Shown here in pieces: positions 7,101-15,389 of a stretch of DNA of 38,688 nucleotides. The number at the start of each line of letters is the position of its first letter. Position 1 is the stretch's first letter. Source of the DNA: JAGMES01 sp023128035 (GTDB lineage Bacteria; Bacillota; Halanaerobiia; DY22613); NCBI GenBank assembly GCA_030627905.1, contig DAOVRZ010000049.1:1-38688 (forward strand), written 5' to 3'. The notes beneath the pieces are model-generated. The model was not told the origin of the DNA, made no database searches, and saw only the letters and a program-made list of their open reading frames with translations. Both the position numbers and the translations under genes were made by a program.

Positions 7101-9325
7101 CCATTTGGAGAAAATTTCTGATGTGTCACACTAATAGCCAAAACTTCTGGTGAAGTTCTATTATCTACACTTAAGTTTTGAGCTATCGTTGTTACTCTAT
7201 CTACTATATCTTCTGCTACCAGACGAAACTGATACTCACCATCAGGATATCCAGTCACATCCAAACGATAAATCTCTCCATCTATTTTTTTTACGCCTGA
7301 AGTTAATAAATTCCAGACTCCCTCTACATAAAATTCTAAACTCCATTTTTTAAGATGATAATCATCAATTTCCCCTTCAAAAATCACTTCCTCCGCAATA
7401 TGAGCATCTGATTCAGGACTAATCAGATTTACTTCAGGGTCATTCACATCTACATCTACATCCACAACTAACTCGTTCTCATTTCCAGCTACATCCTTAG
7501 CTTGTAATTTAAGTTCATAAAGGCCATCTAAAATTTCCGTTACCTTCCATGTGTAAAAAGATTCGTTAATAAAATTACCTTCTATTTGAGTAAGATTTAT
7601 CCACTGTGTAGCATTCTTAGAGCGATAAGCAAGATCAGTAATAAGATCAATATTATCTTCAATCCGACCACCAATCAATAAATCTGAAGTCTGGATTCCT
7701 TGAATCGGATTTAATTCTAAAATCGGTGGTGATGTATCCAATAAAACAGGAATAATATAATCAGTTTCGTTCGCGTTACCTGCTTCATCCTGCAAGGTTA
7801 AATGGAACTCATATTCTCCCTCAGTGACTAATTTCCCACTATTATCTTTTCCATCCCAAATTAATACTTTTTCTTTTTGAAAATTTGATTCCATAATGGA
7901 ACCATAAACCACTGACTGATCCTTATATATAGTATAAGTCAATTTAGCCATCTCGTTAAAAAAAAGAGATGCTTCTAACGAATCTAATTTTCCGTCACCA
8001 TTAGGCGAAAAAGCAAAGTAATCAATCCCAGTGGATACAGTTGGTGGCGTCCTGTCCACAAAAAAAGTATACGAAATATTTGATTTTAACTTCTGTCCAT
8101 CCTGACTTACAGCATCAACAATCCGAAAGCGATATTGTCCTTCTAAATAGTTTTCATCAATATTTATTGCAAATTGATATTCATTCCAATTTAACCATTT
8201 CCCTTGAATAGGTGAAACAATATAAGCAGAAAATGGATCAAATTGTCCATAACTAATATCAGGTTTTTTAGTAGTATCCATCTCTTTACTGAAAATCACC
8301 TTAACTGTCATCTCACCAGAACTCACAGCCCAAGGAATTGCAGTCAAATTCAGCACTGTGGGCGCCAAAGCAGATACTCCTAAATAATCACTATAATCTA
8401 CATACCCATATGTGTATGATGCAGATATATCGTTTTGGTCAAAAATATAAGCATCGATCAAAGATGTATCTGTAGTTCCCCACCAATTAAAACGTGCATC
8501 AGCATCGGCTTCAGCTTGATGATAAAAATCATATTGGCTATTATTATATAAGTCATTATAATTAACTCTAGGTGGAACACCACCATCGACGTAAATTCCA
8601 AAATCATTTCCACTGATCAGATTATTTATAATCTGATTTCCGGGTTCAATCCCCTCTAAATAAATTCCATAATTATTACTTTCAAAACTATTTCCCTGAA
8701 AATTATGACTAGCAATGCCTACCCCTAATAATCCATAACTATTACTATGAAAACGGTTTTCCGTTATCTCTCCATCCCCATATAACAATAAACCTACACG
8801 ATTGTAAGTTATCTCATTACCAACCAATAGTAGTGTAGCGTTTACTTTTACCTCAATTCCTGTTTCTAGATTATTTTGAATCCAGGAGTTTTTTACCTCA
8901 CCTGAAGAACTGATTGTCATACCTGTAGTAGCATATTCGATCTGAACATATTCTAACTGACTTCCACTACTTTGTAAATAAATTCCACCCCAACTGCCCA
9001 TCTCCTGGATATCAGCAGTAAAAAGTATCGGGTGACTAATAGTTCCCACTGCTTTAAGACTTCCTTCGACTATCAATTCAGCCCGATTAGAGATTCCTTC
9101 ATCCTGATTAATTTTTTTAAATCGCACTTCTACCCCTGGCTCAATAGATAAAATAGCTCCAGAAGCAATGGTTAAATCTCCTTCGATCAAGTACGGACTT
9201 TCGGTGACAGTTAAGAGGGTATCAGACTCTATTACCCCACCTGATAGGATCGCTCCTTGCACAAAACCACTTACACTAACTATAAAAATGATGCAGCAGA
9301 GAATTTGAATCCATTTTCCCATCAC
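4172..9325 (-). CDS. Giant secreted surface protein: beta-helix, Ig-like repeats, FlgD-type C-terminal domain
   Basis: 1717 residues. A signal peptide covers about residues 1-25. Residues about 30-310 form a NosD-like right-handed beta helix with short repeats such as NNYGIYLEG and GNDFGIYVDGG. Next comes an Ig-like domain (VKVIFSKEMD). Two FSPNGDG blocks (about 440 and 735) each begin a FlgD-like Ig module with the WDGKDNSG type turn, set among cadherin/Ig-like repeats rich in DVAGN, DIAGN and DEAGN. Two aromatic GWNLISSP-type domains follow. The last 95 residues hold YNYPNPFSP, RIYDVMGR and NGVYILKV, the classic FlgD-Ig/type-A-sorting-like end domain. The start is GTG or the next ATG; its Shine-Dalgarno GGAGGG lies in the final codons of tadC and the start abuts the tadC stop, so translation is coupled. 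The best guess is a Tad-associated adhesin or surface cargo. Confidence 0.8.
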   Translation of the reverse strand: MMGKWIQILCCIIFIVSVSGFVQGAILSGGVIESDTLLTVTESPYLIEGDLTIASGAILSIEPGVEVRFKKINQDEGISNRAELIVEGSLKAVGTISHPILFTADIQEMGSWGGIYLQSSGSQLEYVQIEYATTGMTISSSGEVKNSWIQNNLETGIEVKVNATLLLVGNEITYNRVGLLLYGDGEITENRFHSNSYGLLGVGIASHNFQGNSFESNNYGIYLEGIEPGNQIINNLISGNDFGIYVDGGVPPRVNYNDLYNNSQYDFYHQAEADADARFNWWGTTDTSLIDAYIFDQNDISASYTYGYVDYSDYLGVSALAPTVLNLTAIPWAVSSGEMTVKVIFSKEMDTTKKPDISYGQFDPFSAYIVSPIQGKWLNWNEYQFAINIDENYLEGQYRFRIVDAVSQDGQKLKSNISYTFFVDRTPPTVSTGIDYFAFSPNGDGKLDSLEASLFFNEMAKLTYTIYKDQSVVYGSIMESNFQKEKVLIWDGKDNSGKLVTEGEYEFHLTLQDEAGNANETDYIIPVLLDTSPPILELNPIQGIQTSDLLIGGRIEDNIDLITDLAYRSKNATQWINLTQIEGNFINESFYTWKVTEILDGLYELKLQAKDVAGNENELVVDVDVDVNDPEVNLISPESDAHIAEEVIFEGEIDDYHLKKWSLEFYVEGVWNLLTSGVKKIDGEIYRLDVTGYPDGEYQFRLVAEDIVDRVTTIAQNLSVDNRTSPEVLAISVTHQKFSPNGDGIKDQVDFILSFSEVVEGNLSIYDNQGQLIRFLQGNGKLMEFHWDGDKEDGSIANDGLYNYSLNYIDQVGHSGVEKSGQIYLDTIPPLLTINPYAEATNQSILSLEGEVSDFYQLLVNESNIVVQNGSFSALLDLLEGENYFSVVAEDIAGNRSEEEITVVCDLVPPVIHLDSYKELTNQPQIEISGYIEEENLADGRVVLVNELGSQEMELFFEDQHFNIIIDLTVGVNELTIKVVDKASNEAQLTATVEYLPSIPEIYLIQPTNLYQPNDTVEVILKVLDGSEPLDPDSIRVELDGVSKSYDWDEINHEVKVELTGLEEGIHLLTSEAKNIKGEAGGGLKVNLEVDLTDPLLQINTPLSGEILDGWDDPAIIEGIVEDVNLESLSIFVSAQGDSRELLLTKDLRSNLRLDGDLVSWSVGEWPNGFYSLEFVAKDLSGRENRVIAREIEIKNTGLLEGQVLGNLEKIDESILYLTANDSEICEEISFNSIDGSFSQRVAVGDYDLMLAPWGYEPVVLNGIIVEVGQVYSGVELTFTGGLTFNLGKGKQLVGIPFFFQNTPNEINAHGNLIKGWDGVGYYTLRDWALLKPGRGYWSTGDESLILTLEGDVAKNDEYRLPLQEGWNLISSPFNYPYPLEAMVFQGNGEEFSFSEGVILGLIDSGVWEYHGWYRQAERLEPWCGYWLYAKDISEIIFRPEFAIFPFNSSQEIELLALDQIQSSEWEIGIRASLGEATDLENIFGTALSTTVGIDIGRDLREPPGYSPYISLYFIEPGGEKLTSSYQPPVQGLRGQRRWEMVVESQTTGWARLAWDVDSEAILLLELVDQVTGEKVNMLNTASYEYYHQGGENRKFLISAEKGNFEIKKVYNYPNPFSPVKPSTQGLQQGTKIRYLLTHDAAVELRIYDVMGRPVKRFPAFIAGESGGQEGWNELAWDGCNGVGQPVANGVYILKVTAQNGKNKQVITERMAVINRR

Positions 9326-10246
9326 CTACATCCCTCCAAAAACAGTTATTAAACGGATCATAGCAGGCCCCAATAAAATTAAAAACAATGCAGGAAAAAC
9401 CAACAAAATCAGAGGGAAAACCATCTTAATCGGTGCTTTCATTGCAGCCTCTTCAGCTCGTTGACGGCGCTTTAACCTCATCTGATCTGATTGAATTCTG
9501 AGTACTTTACCGATACCCACCCCTAACTGATCCGCCTGAATTATTGCTGAACAGAATGTACTAAGATCAGGAGTATTACTCCGTCTACTTAACTCGCGAA
9601 ATGCTTCTAACCGAGGTCTTCCAATCCTAATCTCCTGCAATAACAGTTTAAACTCAAAACTCAAAGGACCTTCACTTTTTTCAATCACCTTGCTTAATGA
9701 AGCATCAAAACCAAGGCCCGCTTCTACACTTACTGTTAAAAGATCTAAAAGGTCAGGTAAACCTTCCTGTATTTTAAGCGTACGCTCCCGAATCTTAGTT
9801 TGCAAAATATAATTAGGTAAAATCATTCCGATTAAAGAAGCGATAAGTGCTAACAATACTGCCTTCTCCAATCCAAGTCCTAACGTAAGAATCAATATAA
9901 TAAAAGGAAATGCTACCACAACGAGAAGTTGAATAACAATAAATTGATCTATAGTTAACCCATAGGGGTTTCCAGCTTTAGAGAGCTGATCGTCCATGCG
10001 ATTTTTCCAATTTTCAGGTGTTAAAGATACAATTTTGGTTGTAAAAGAATTAAAAAACGGCAATACCACTCTTTTGATAAAAGATTCCTCCATCTGAGCC
10101 TCATAAAGAGAAACTTTTTTACCCATTCCCGCATAACGAATCAATCGTTTTTCCACAGTCTCCTGCTGATTGCTAAATAATTTGTTAATAAATAGGAAAA
10201 GACCTACAACACTCATAAAAACTATCACACTAATAAAAAGAGCCAT
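9326..10246 (-). CDS. tadC: TadC-like type II secretion F domain membrane protein
   Basis: 306 residues. An N-terminal membrane segment (residues about 3-20) is followed by a cytoplasmic stretch, two central hydrophobic helices (about 105-150), then the T2SSF domain with GLPDLLDLLTVSVEAGLGFDA and the paired LLQEIRIGRPRLEAF, and two hydrophobic segments at the C terminus. TadC and TadB form the inner-membrane platform on which the TadA ATPase acts. Length and architecture are normal for TadC. An ATG start with GGAGGG six bases upstream fits. It follows tadB by 47 bases and runs directly into the surface-protein gene. Confidence 0.9.
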   Translation of the reverse strand: MALFISVIVFMSVVGLFLFINKLFSNQQETVEKRLIRYAGMGKKVSLYEAQMEESFIKRVVLPFFNSFTTKIVSLTPENWKNRMDDQLSKAGNPYGLTIDQFIVIQLLVVVAFPFIILILTLGLGLEKAVLLALIASLIGMILPNYILQTKIRERTLKIQEGLPDLLDLLTVSVEAGLGFDASLSKVIEKSEGPLSFEFKLLLQEIRIGRPRLEAFRELSRRSNTPDLSTFCSAIIQADQLGVGIGKVLRIQSDQMRLKRRQRAEEAAMKAPIKMVFPLILLVFPALFLILLGPAMIRLITVFGGM

Positions 10247-10293
10247 CCTACGCCCTCCCTCCTATATTCAAAGTCGATGTAATAACTACGTTG

Positions 10294-11244
10294 TTAAATC
10301 CGAACATTGACGATTTTACGAATGATTATAATACCTACAAATTCCAAAATAATTGCCAATGCAATAAACACTCTACCCAATGTTGTTGTCCAAAGTAGTT
10401 CAAAATAACCAGGATTCATAGTCGCTAAAAGTAAAGATAATCCTACTGGCAAAAGAGCTATTATAAATCCTGACATTCTTCCTTGAGCTGTTAATGTTTT
10501 AATCTCTCCTTTAATTCTGATCCTCTCACGGATTGTAAATCCAATATTATCTAACACCTCAGCTAGATTACCTCCCACCTGACGCTGTATTAAAACTGCA
10601 TGAATTACCATATCAAGATCATCACTACCAACTCTTTCTACCATATCCATTAAAGTTTCTTCTACTGTGAAACCCAAATTCATCTCCTTTAAAACACGAC
10701 TGAACTCGTTCGCAATAGGTGCACCCATCTCCTTAGCAACTAAATCGATAGCTTGAAAAAAAGAAAAGCCTGCTTTCAAAGAATTTGATATCAAAACCAA
10801 ACAATCACTAATCTGTTGATTAAATTGATTTAAACGACGTTTCTGTTTTAATCGGATGAATAAAGGTGGGAACAAATAACCAAAAAGCCCCCCAAAAAGG
10901 CTACCCAATAAACCCCATAACAACCATCCGAACACGATTCCGATTAAAATCAAAACTATAATAAGAAAAGCCATCTCTGAGCCTTTCATCGGAATATCGG
11001 CTTTTTCCAGTTCCTTCTCTAATTTTTGAGTCCAGGTTTTTTTTTCAAGCCTGTTTTTCACTTCTTCGAATAGTACATTCGAAGAGCTTTGTTTTACTTT
11101 TTCTTTATCGTCAAACCCACTATCCTGGGAAAGAGTTTGAAGTCGCTTCTCAATCTTACCTTCATCTTTGCTTATGAAAAGGTACAGACCCCAGATTAGA
11201 AAGGTAATCGTTAGAAATATCAATATTGCTAGCAATATTTCCAT
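10294..11244 (-). CDS. tadB: TadB-like type II secretion F domain membrane protein
   Basis: 316 residues. One membrane segment at the N terminus (residues 2-24), a charged cytoplasmic linker, a Gly-rich hydrophobic pair near 92-130 (LLWGLLGSLFGGLFGYLFP), then the T2SSF domain with QQISDCLVLISNSLKAGFSF and IQRQVGGNLAEVLDNI, and two C-terminal membrane helices. The QVGGN-LAE-L motif is typical of TadB. It pairs with TadC as platform protein of a Tad-type machine. A GGGAGAG site precedes the ATG. Its gene begins 20 bases after tadA ends. Confidence 0.9.
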   Translation of the reverse strand: MEILLAILIFLTITFLIWGLYLFISKDEGKIEKRLQTLSQDSGFDDKEKVKQSSSNVLFEEVKNRLEKKTWTQKLEKELEKADIPMKGSEMAFLIIVLILIGIVFGWLLWGLLGSLFGGLFGYLFPPLFIRLKQKRRLNQFNQQISDCLVLISNSLKAGFSFFQAIDLVAKEMGAPIANEFSRVLKEMNLGFTVEETLMDMVERVGSDDLDMVIHAVLIQRQVGGNLAEVLDNIGFTIRERIRIKGEIKTLTAQGRMSGFIIALLPVGLSLLLATMNPGYFELLWTTTLGRVFIALAIILEFVGIIIIRKIVNVRI

Positions 11245-11264
11245 TTATCTCTCTCCCTCATATT

Positions 11265-12647
11265 TCAAGATTGGAATAAATTCATAGGTAAACTAAGCCC
11301 CATTTCATCAAATTTCTGATAAAATTTCGGCCTCATCCCTGTTGGTTTCATTTCACCAAGAACATTCCCATTTTCATCGATCCCATATTGGCGGAAAACA
11401 AAGATATCCTGTAAAATGATCACATCTCCTTCCATCCCTTGAACTTCTGTAATTTTAACTACTTTTCTACTTCCATCTTTTAACCTACTCTGTTGGACAA
11501 TCAAATCTACAGCTGATGCAATCTGCTCTCTAATCGCTCTAATCGGCAAGTCCATCCCTGCCATCAAAACCATTGTTTCCAGCCTAGAGAGCATATCGCG
11601 AGGTGTATTAGCATGTCCTGTTGTTAATGACCCATCATGACCAGTATTCATTGCCTGCAACATATCCAAAGCTTCTCCACCCCGTACCTCTCCTATAACA
11701 ACCCGATCTGGTCTCATCCGCAAACTGTTTTTTACCAAATCACGAATGGTTATAGCACCTTTTCCTTCAATATTAGGAGGACGAGTCTCTAATGAAACCA
11801 TATGATCCTGGACTAATTGCAGTTCCGCTGCATCTTCGATGGTTACAATCCGTTCATCAAAAGGAATAAAAGAAGACAACACATTAAGCAATGTGGTTTT
11901 CCCAGAGCCTGTACCTCCAGAAACTACAACATTTAATCTAGATTTTACACAGGCTTCTAAAAATATAGCAATCTCTGGGGTAAATGAATCAAAACGAATC
12001 AAATCATCTACAGTCAATGGATCTTTAAAAAATTTTCTAATCGTCAAAGTCGGTCCATTCAGCGCTAACGGTGGAATAATAGCATTTACCCTTGAACCAT
12101 CAGGTAATCTGGCATCAACCATTGGCATACTCTCATCAATCCTTCGGCCTATTGGAGAAACAATCTTATCAATAATATGTTTCACATGAAGATCATCCCT
12201 AAATTTTACATCAGTCAAGACTAGTTTTCCTTTACGTTCCACATAAACCTGATTAGAACCATTTACCATAACTTCCGAAACATCATCATCATTTAATAAG
12301 CGATTAATCGGTCCAAAACCTGTTACTTCATCAATAATATCCTGTATTACTTGCTGTCTCTCAACTGGAGTTAATAGCCTTTCTTGGCAGAAAAATTCCT
12401 GACAAATCCGATTTACTTCTCCCTTTAAATTTCGCTGCCCTTCTTCACTATCATCATTTAAAAGGGATTCATCAATCTCCTTAACAAGTAATTGATGAAT
12501 CTTTTCTTTGACTTCTCGAAAAGGGTCTCTCACCATCTCGCGACTAGTCTTTTTTCTCTGTCCCAATGCCTTTGTCCCCTGCTGTTTCTGATCATCCTGA
12601 ATTTTAGACTCGCGCTTCTCTTTGCTCAATCGTCCCAGTAAGGACAT
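11265..12647 (-). CDS. tadA: TadA/CpaF family secretion ATPase
   Basis: 460 residues. A basic, low-complexity N-terminal tail (1-45) precedes the CpaF core. Walker A is GGTGSGKTT at about residues 244-252. The Asp box and Walker B region follow as TIEDAAELQL and MRPDRVVIGEVRGGEA, and the His box as GSLTTGHANTP. GFGPINRLL-DD-VSEVMVNG, the usual N-terminal domain of TadA, is present at about 110-131. All catalytic elements look intact. It hydrolyses ATP at the inner membrane to drive pilus assembly or secretion through TadB and TadC. GAGGAG lies eight bases before the ATG. No second secretion ATPase is seen in the window. Confidence 0.95.
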   Translation of the reverse strand: MSLLGRLSKEKRESKIQDDQKQQGTKALGQRKKTSREMVRDPFREVKEKIHQLLVKEIDESLLNDDSEEGQRNLKGEVNRICQEFFCQERLLTPVERQQVIQDIIDEVTGFGPINRLLNDDDVSEVMVNGSNQVYVERKGKLVLTDVKFRDDLHVKHIIDKIVSPIGRRIDESMPMVDARLPDGSRVNAIIPPLALNGPTLTIRKFFKDPLTVDDLIRFDSFTPEIAIFLEACVKSRLNVVVSGGTGSGKTTLLNVLSSFIPFDERIVTIEDAAELQLVQDHMVSLETRPPNIEGKGAITIRDLVKNSLRMRPDRVVIGEVRGGEALDMLQAMNTGHDGSLTTGHANTPRDMLSRLETMVLMAGMDLPIRAIREQIASAVDLIVQQSRLKDGSRKVVKITEVQGMEGDVIILQDIFVFRQYGIDENGNVLGEMKPTGMRPKFYQKFDEMGLSLPMNLFQS

Positions 12648-12667
12648 AATCAGCTCTCCTCCTCAAG

Positions 12668-13879
12668 TTATTTTTTAAATAATTTTTTCATTTTTTGAAA
12701 CAAACTATCTTTATGATCTTTCTCGGTTATATTAGGAACAACAAAACGAGCAAGATCAAAGATTGCCCGGGAAATAGTAGCTTTTGGATTGGAAAGAACA
12801 AAAGGTTCTCCAGTATTTAAAGCTCTTACTGCCACCCCTCCATCACTAGGGATTTTTGCTTTAACAGCTAAATTAAGCGTTTTCTCTAAATCTTTCATAC
12901 TCAAACCGTATTCAGAATCAAAACGATTTAAAATCAAATGAATTTTTTCCATCGGATATTTAAGTTCTTCCATCACCTGTAAACTTAGATGCAAATTTTT
13001 AATCGTAGCAAGTTCTAATAAAGAAATTAAGAAAATTTTATCCGAAAGATCCATTGCAGTCAGATTAACCTCTTGAAAAGTAGGTTCTGTATCAATAAGA
13101 ACAAATCGATATTTCTTCTGTAATAACTCAATAATTTTACTTATATAATTATCTTTAATCAATTCTGATTCTTCAGGTCTTAAAGGAGCTGATAAAATCT
13201 TCACTCCGCTTTTATGAAGTAAAAGATAATTTTCTAATCCATTCTCATCAATAGTGTCAATCTCCTGAGCTAGATCTGTAATTGTCAGGTTTGCATTTAA
13301 ATCCATTAACAACGAAACATCGCCAAACTGTAAATCCAAATCAAGAATTACAACTTCTTCACCTGTCAATTGAGCAAGAGCAATAGCGAGATTTACTGAA
13401 ATCGTAGTCTTACCTACTCCCCCTTTACCACTAAAAATTACAATCACTTCACCTTTACGATTCCGTACTTCTTTTACTGTATCGTAAAAATTACGCCTCT
13501 TCTGTTCTGAAGAATAAATCCGGCGAATGGCTTTTATCATATCTGCTTGACTGAAAGGCTTCATTAAATACCCTCTAGCACCAGCAGTCATCGCCTGCTG
13601 CATATAGTAATGTTCTTCTTGAACTGAAATTATAATAATTCCTGTTGCTGGTAATTCTAGAGACAAAATTTCAGCCGCTTTTAATCCATCCATACCAGGC
13701 AAATTAATATCCAACAAAATAATATCAGGCCTAAGCTGTTTTGCTATTTCAATTCCACTTTCCGCATCCTGTGCTTGCCCGACTACCACTAAATCCTCCT
13801 CTAGACTAATGAGTCTGGCTATATTATCACAGGTTTCTTTAATATCATCAATGATCATGATTCCTATCTTATCTTCCAT
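12668..13879 (-). CDS. cpaE: CpaE/TadZ-like protein: receiver domain fused to MinD-type ATPase
   Basis: 403 residues from the ATG at 13877-13879, picked because AAGGAGG lies eight bases upstream; a longer reading frame would begin in the IscB 3' region and carries no ribosome site. Residues 1-125 are a receiver domain with every phosphorylation residue in place: D11-D12, D57, S85 and K107. Many TadZ receiver domains are degenerate, so this one may truly be phosphorylated. Residues about 145-380 are a ParA/MinD ATPase with the deviant Walker A GKGGVGKTT (151-159), DLDLQFGD and VLIDTEP. TadZ/CpaE proteins place the Tad machine at a cell site, often a pole. It is the first gene of the tad operon and starts just 50 bases after the IscB stop codon. 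Confidence 0.9.
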   Translation of the reverse strand: MEDKIGIMIIDDIKETCDNIARLISLEEDLVVVGQAQDAESGIEIAKQLRPDIILLDINLPGMDGLKAAEILSLELPATGIIIISVQEEHYYMQQAMTAGARGYLMKPFSQADMIKAIRRIYSSEQKRRNFYDTVKEVRNRKGEVIVIFSGKGGVGKTTISVNLAIALAQLTGEEVVILDLDLQFGDVSLLMDLNANLTITDLAQEIDTIDENGLENYLLLHKSGVKILSAPLRPEESELIKDNYISKIIELLQKKYRFVLIDTEPTFQEVNLTAMDLSDKIFLISLLELATIKNLHLSLQVMEELKYPMEKIHLILNRFDSEYGLSMKDLEKTLNLAVKAKIPSDGGVAVRALNTGEPFVLSNPKATISRAIFDLARFVVPNITEKDHKDSLFQKMKKLFKK

Positions 13880-13929
13880 TGAGATTGCCTCCTTCTCAAA
13901 ACATATAAAAACATAGACATATAGTCTAA

Positions 13930-15165
13930 TTAGAACCAATAAATTTTACTAAACCTCCAAAGTAATTTTAATCTATTAATCCCATATTTTTTTAAAGATT
14001 TGCCCTCCAAAGTAGTTATATTAACACAGTTTCTTTGAGGATACATAGCAGTAATATAACCTATATAGGCATCCCCATTTCTTTTAGTGTATTTAACTAA
14101 ATCTCTATGCTTAAATCCTGCTAATTCATCCATTTTTGATTTTGATTTTTTTCTTTGTGGTTTTATTTTCCACTCTTTTATATTGCATTGTTCTTTTTCT
14201 ATGCTTAATTCTGTAATAACTAAAGCATCATTTGCATGTGTTTTTTCAATATCTAATTCAATTCTTTTATTTGCAGTATCTCCTCCATTAGTAAGTTTAA
14301 GGGGAGCAATTTTTTTGAAACCTTCTCTTAAATAATTTTTGCCTTGCATAACATGTTGAGCTATATGAAAAGATAGTTGTTTTCCATTAATTTTAGCCTG
14401 TAAATTTTCTTTATATTTAAGTTCATCTCCTGTAACTTTTTCATGACATTCTTCACATAAAGAGATTAAGTTATAAATGCTATTATCACCTTTTAACCTC
14501 TTTGGAATTATATGATGAACTTCTATTTTACAGTTTGTTTTATAACACATTTGACAGGTATTATTATCTCTTAAGATCGCAGCTTTTCTTAAATTTTCAT
14601 CAAGTCTATTCGATTTTTGATATTGGCATTTATATAGTTTTTTCCCTTCCTGTAATGCTCTTATATCTATTGCTACATCCTCCAAATGTATTTCATTGAT
14701 ATTTATATATTTTTTTAATCTATTTAACACTCTTAAAATACTATCTTTCTTTTGCTTTATGGAAGGTGCAATTCTATTTTTTCTTCGACTACTAGATCTA
14801 TTATCAAATCTTTTAGGTCGATATCCTTTATGATATCTACGATGTCTCCTATATCCAGCTCTAACTGTCATAAGATGTGATACATCTTGCCTAAGTTCTA
14901 TAGTACCTTTAAACACTGGCTTATTTTTGGTTTTACATTTTTGAACAATCCCGATACCTACATGTTTACTACCATCATCAATACCTACAACAAACTGAGA
15001 TTCATCTTCTTCTTCGTCTTTAACTTCTTTTGTAAGTTGTATCACCATAGGATATTTATCTACTAATACAGCTCTTTTCTTTCTAATTAGGTACCAACCC
15101 TTATTGGCCTTAGTAGGACTAAGTTTTTTACCCTTACTATCAAAAACAAAGCTGTATTCTGTCAT
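13930..15165 (-). CDS. iscB: IscB RNA-guided HNH/RuvC nuclease
   Basis: 411 residues from the ATG at 15163-15165; AGGAGG lies ten bases upstream, while an alternative TTG touches that site. Order of parts: PLMP-like domain (LSPTKANKGWYLIRKKRAV and KYPMVIQL), RuvC-I GIDDGSK with D63, an Arg-rich bridge helix (RRHRRYHKGYRPKRF), RuvC-II IHLEDVAID with E162, an HNH domain with Cys pairs 204/207 and 237/240, catalytic H217-H218, N232 and H241, then RuvC-III KTHANDAL with H310 and D313. Every catalytic residue is present, so it should be able to cut both strands. IscB is the ancestor of Cas9 and uses an omega RNA encoded just upstream, which is present here. Base composition is as AT-rich as its neighbours. 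Confidence 0.93.
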   Translation of the reverse strand: MTEYSFVFDSKGKKLSPTKANKGWYLIRKKRAVLVDKYPMVIQLTKEVKDEEEDESQFVVGIDDGSKHVGIGIVQKCKTKNKPVFKGTIELRQDVSHLMTVRAGYRRHRRYHKGYRPKRFDNRSSSRRKNRIAPSIKQKKDSILRVLNRLKKYININEIHLEDVAIDIRALQEGKKLYKCQYQKSNRLDENLRKAAILRDNNTCQMCYKTNCKIEVHHIIPKRLKGDNSIYNLISLCEECHEKVTGDELKYKENLQAKINGKQLSFHIAQHVMQGKNYLREGFKKIAPLKLTNGGDTANKRIELDIEKTHANDALVITELSIEKEQCNIKEWKIKPQRKKSKSKMDELAGFKHRDLVKYTKRNGDAYIGYITAMYPQRNCVNITTLEGKSLKKYGINRLKLLWRFSKIYWF

Positions 15166-15371
15166 TTCTGACAACCCTCCTAAGTATGGGAATTTCCCTT
15201 CTTGCCAACGTCAATATGAAGAATATGTATTTTCGGTGTTTGACTTCAGGACACTAGAAGTCGGTCTTCCTCAATACTCATAGAGCCATAAGCTGATGGA
15301 TACACTCATGGGTATGTCTTTACCTTTCATACTAACCTAGTTCATCATGCAAAGCTACTTTCGCAATTCAC
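15166..15371 (-). ncRNA. HEARO-type omega RNA of IscB (candidate)
   Basis: The 200-base non-coding stretch upstream of iscB carries structured blocks in the order I expect for HEARO. They are GCGAAAG-TA-GCTTTGC at the 5' end (15349-15364), a central multistem segment with GACATACCC and ATGAGTGTATCC, the hairpin GACTTC-N9-GAAGTC (15242-15262), and a GGGAA-N-TTCCC hairpin (15188-15198). It ends with AGGAGGGTTGTCAGAA, which also contains the iscB ribosome site. The guide would be the host sequence just 5' of GCGAAAG, that is, around 15365-15390 on the minus strand. Identification rests on remembered consensus features and location; a covariance search (Rfam HEARO) would settle it. Confidence 0.75.
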
Positions 15372-15389
15372 ATTCACTCTGGCTTGAAA

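Larger units (their letters stand above)
13914..15371 (-). mobile_element. IscB/HEARO element (IS200/IS605-like, no TnpA)
   Basis: The element comprises a HEARO-type RNA region and the iscB gene, reading toward cpaE. The upstream boundary is put just after GTGA (15368-15371 read on the minus strand), because HEARO elements are, as I recall, reported to insert next to ATGA or GTGA. The downstream boundary is uncertain. A small hairpin TAGAC-ATATA-GTCTA (13914-13928) directly after the stop codon could be the subterminal hairpin of the right end. No TnpA transposase is nearby, so it would depend on a partner in trans or be immobile. Confidence 0.65.

Noticed and set aside
13880..13939. Longer start of CpaE overlapping iscB
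   Set aside because: No ribosome site, and a perfect AAGGAGG sits eight bases before the internal ATG with a canonical receiver start.
13930..15165. Calling the nuclease TnpB or a small Cas9
   Set aside because: It has an HNH domain (not in TnpB) and a PLMP-type N terminus with no REC lobes (not in Cas9); no CRISPR repeats or cas genes are near.
15166..15174. TTG start for IscB three codons upstream
   Set aside because: It touches the AGGAGG site with no spacing; the ATG at 15163-15165 is properly spaced.
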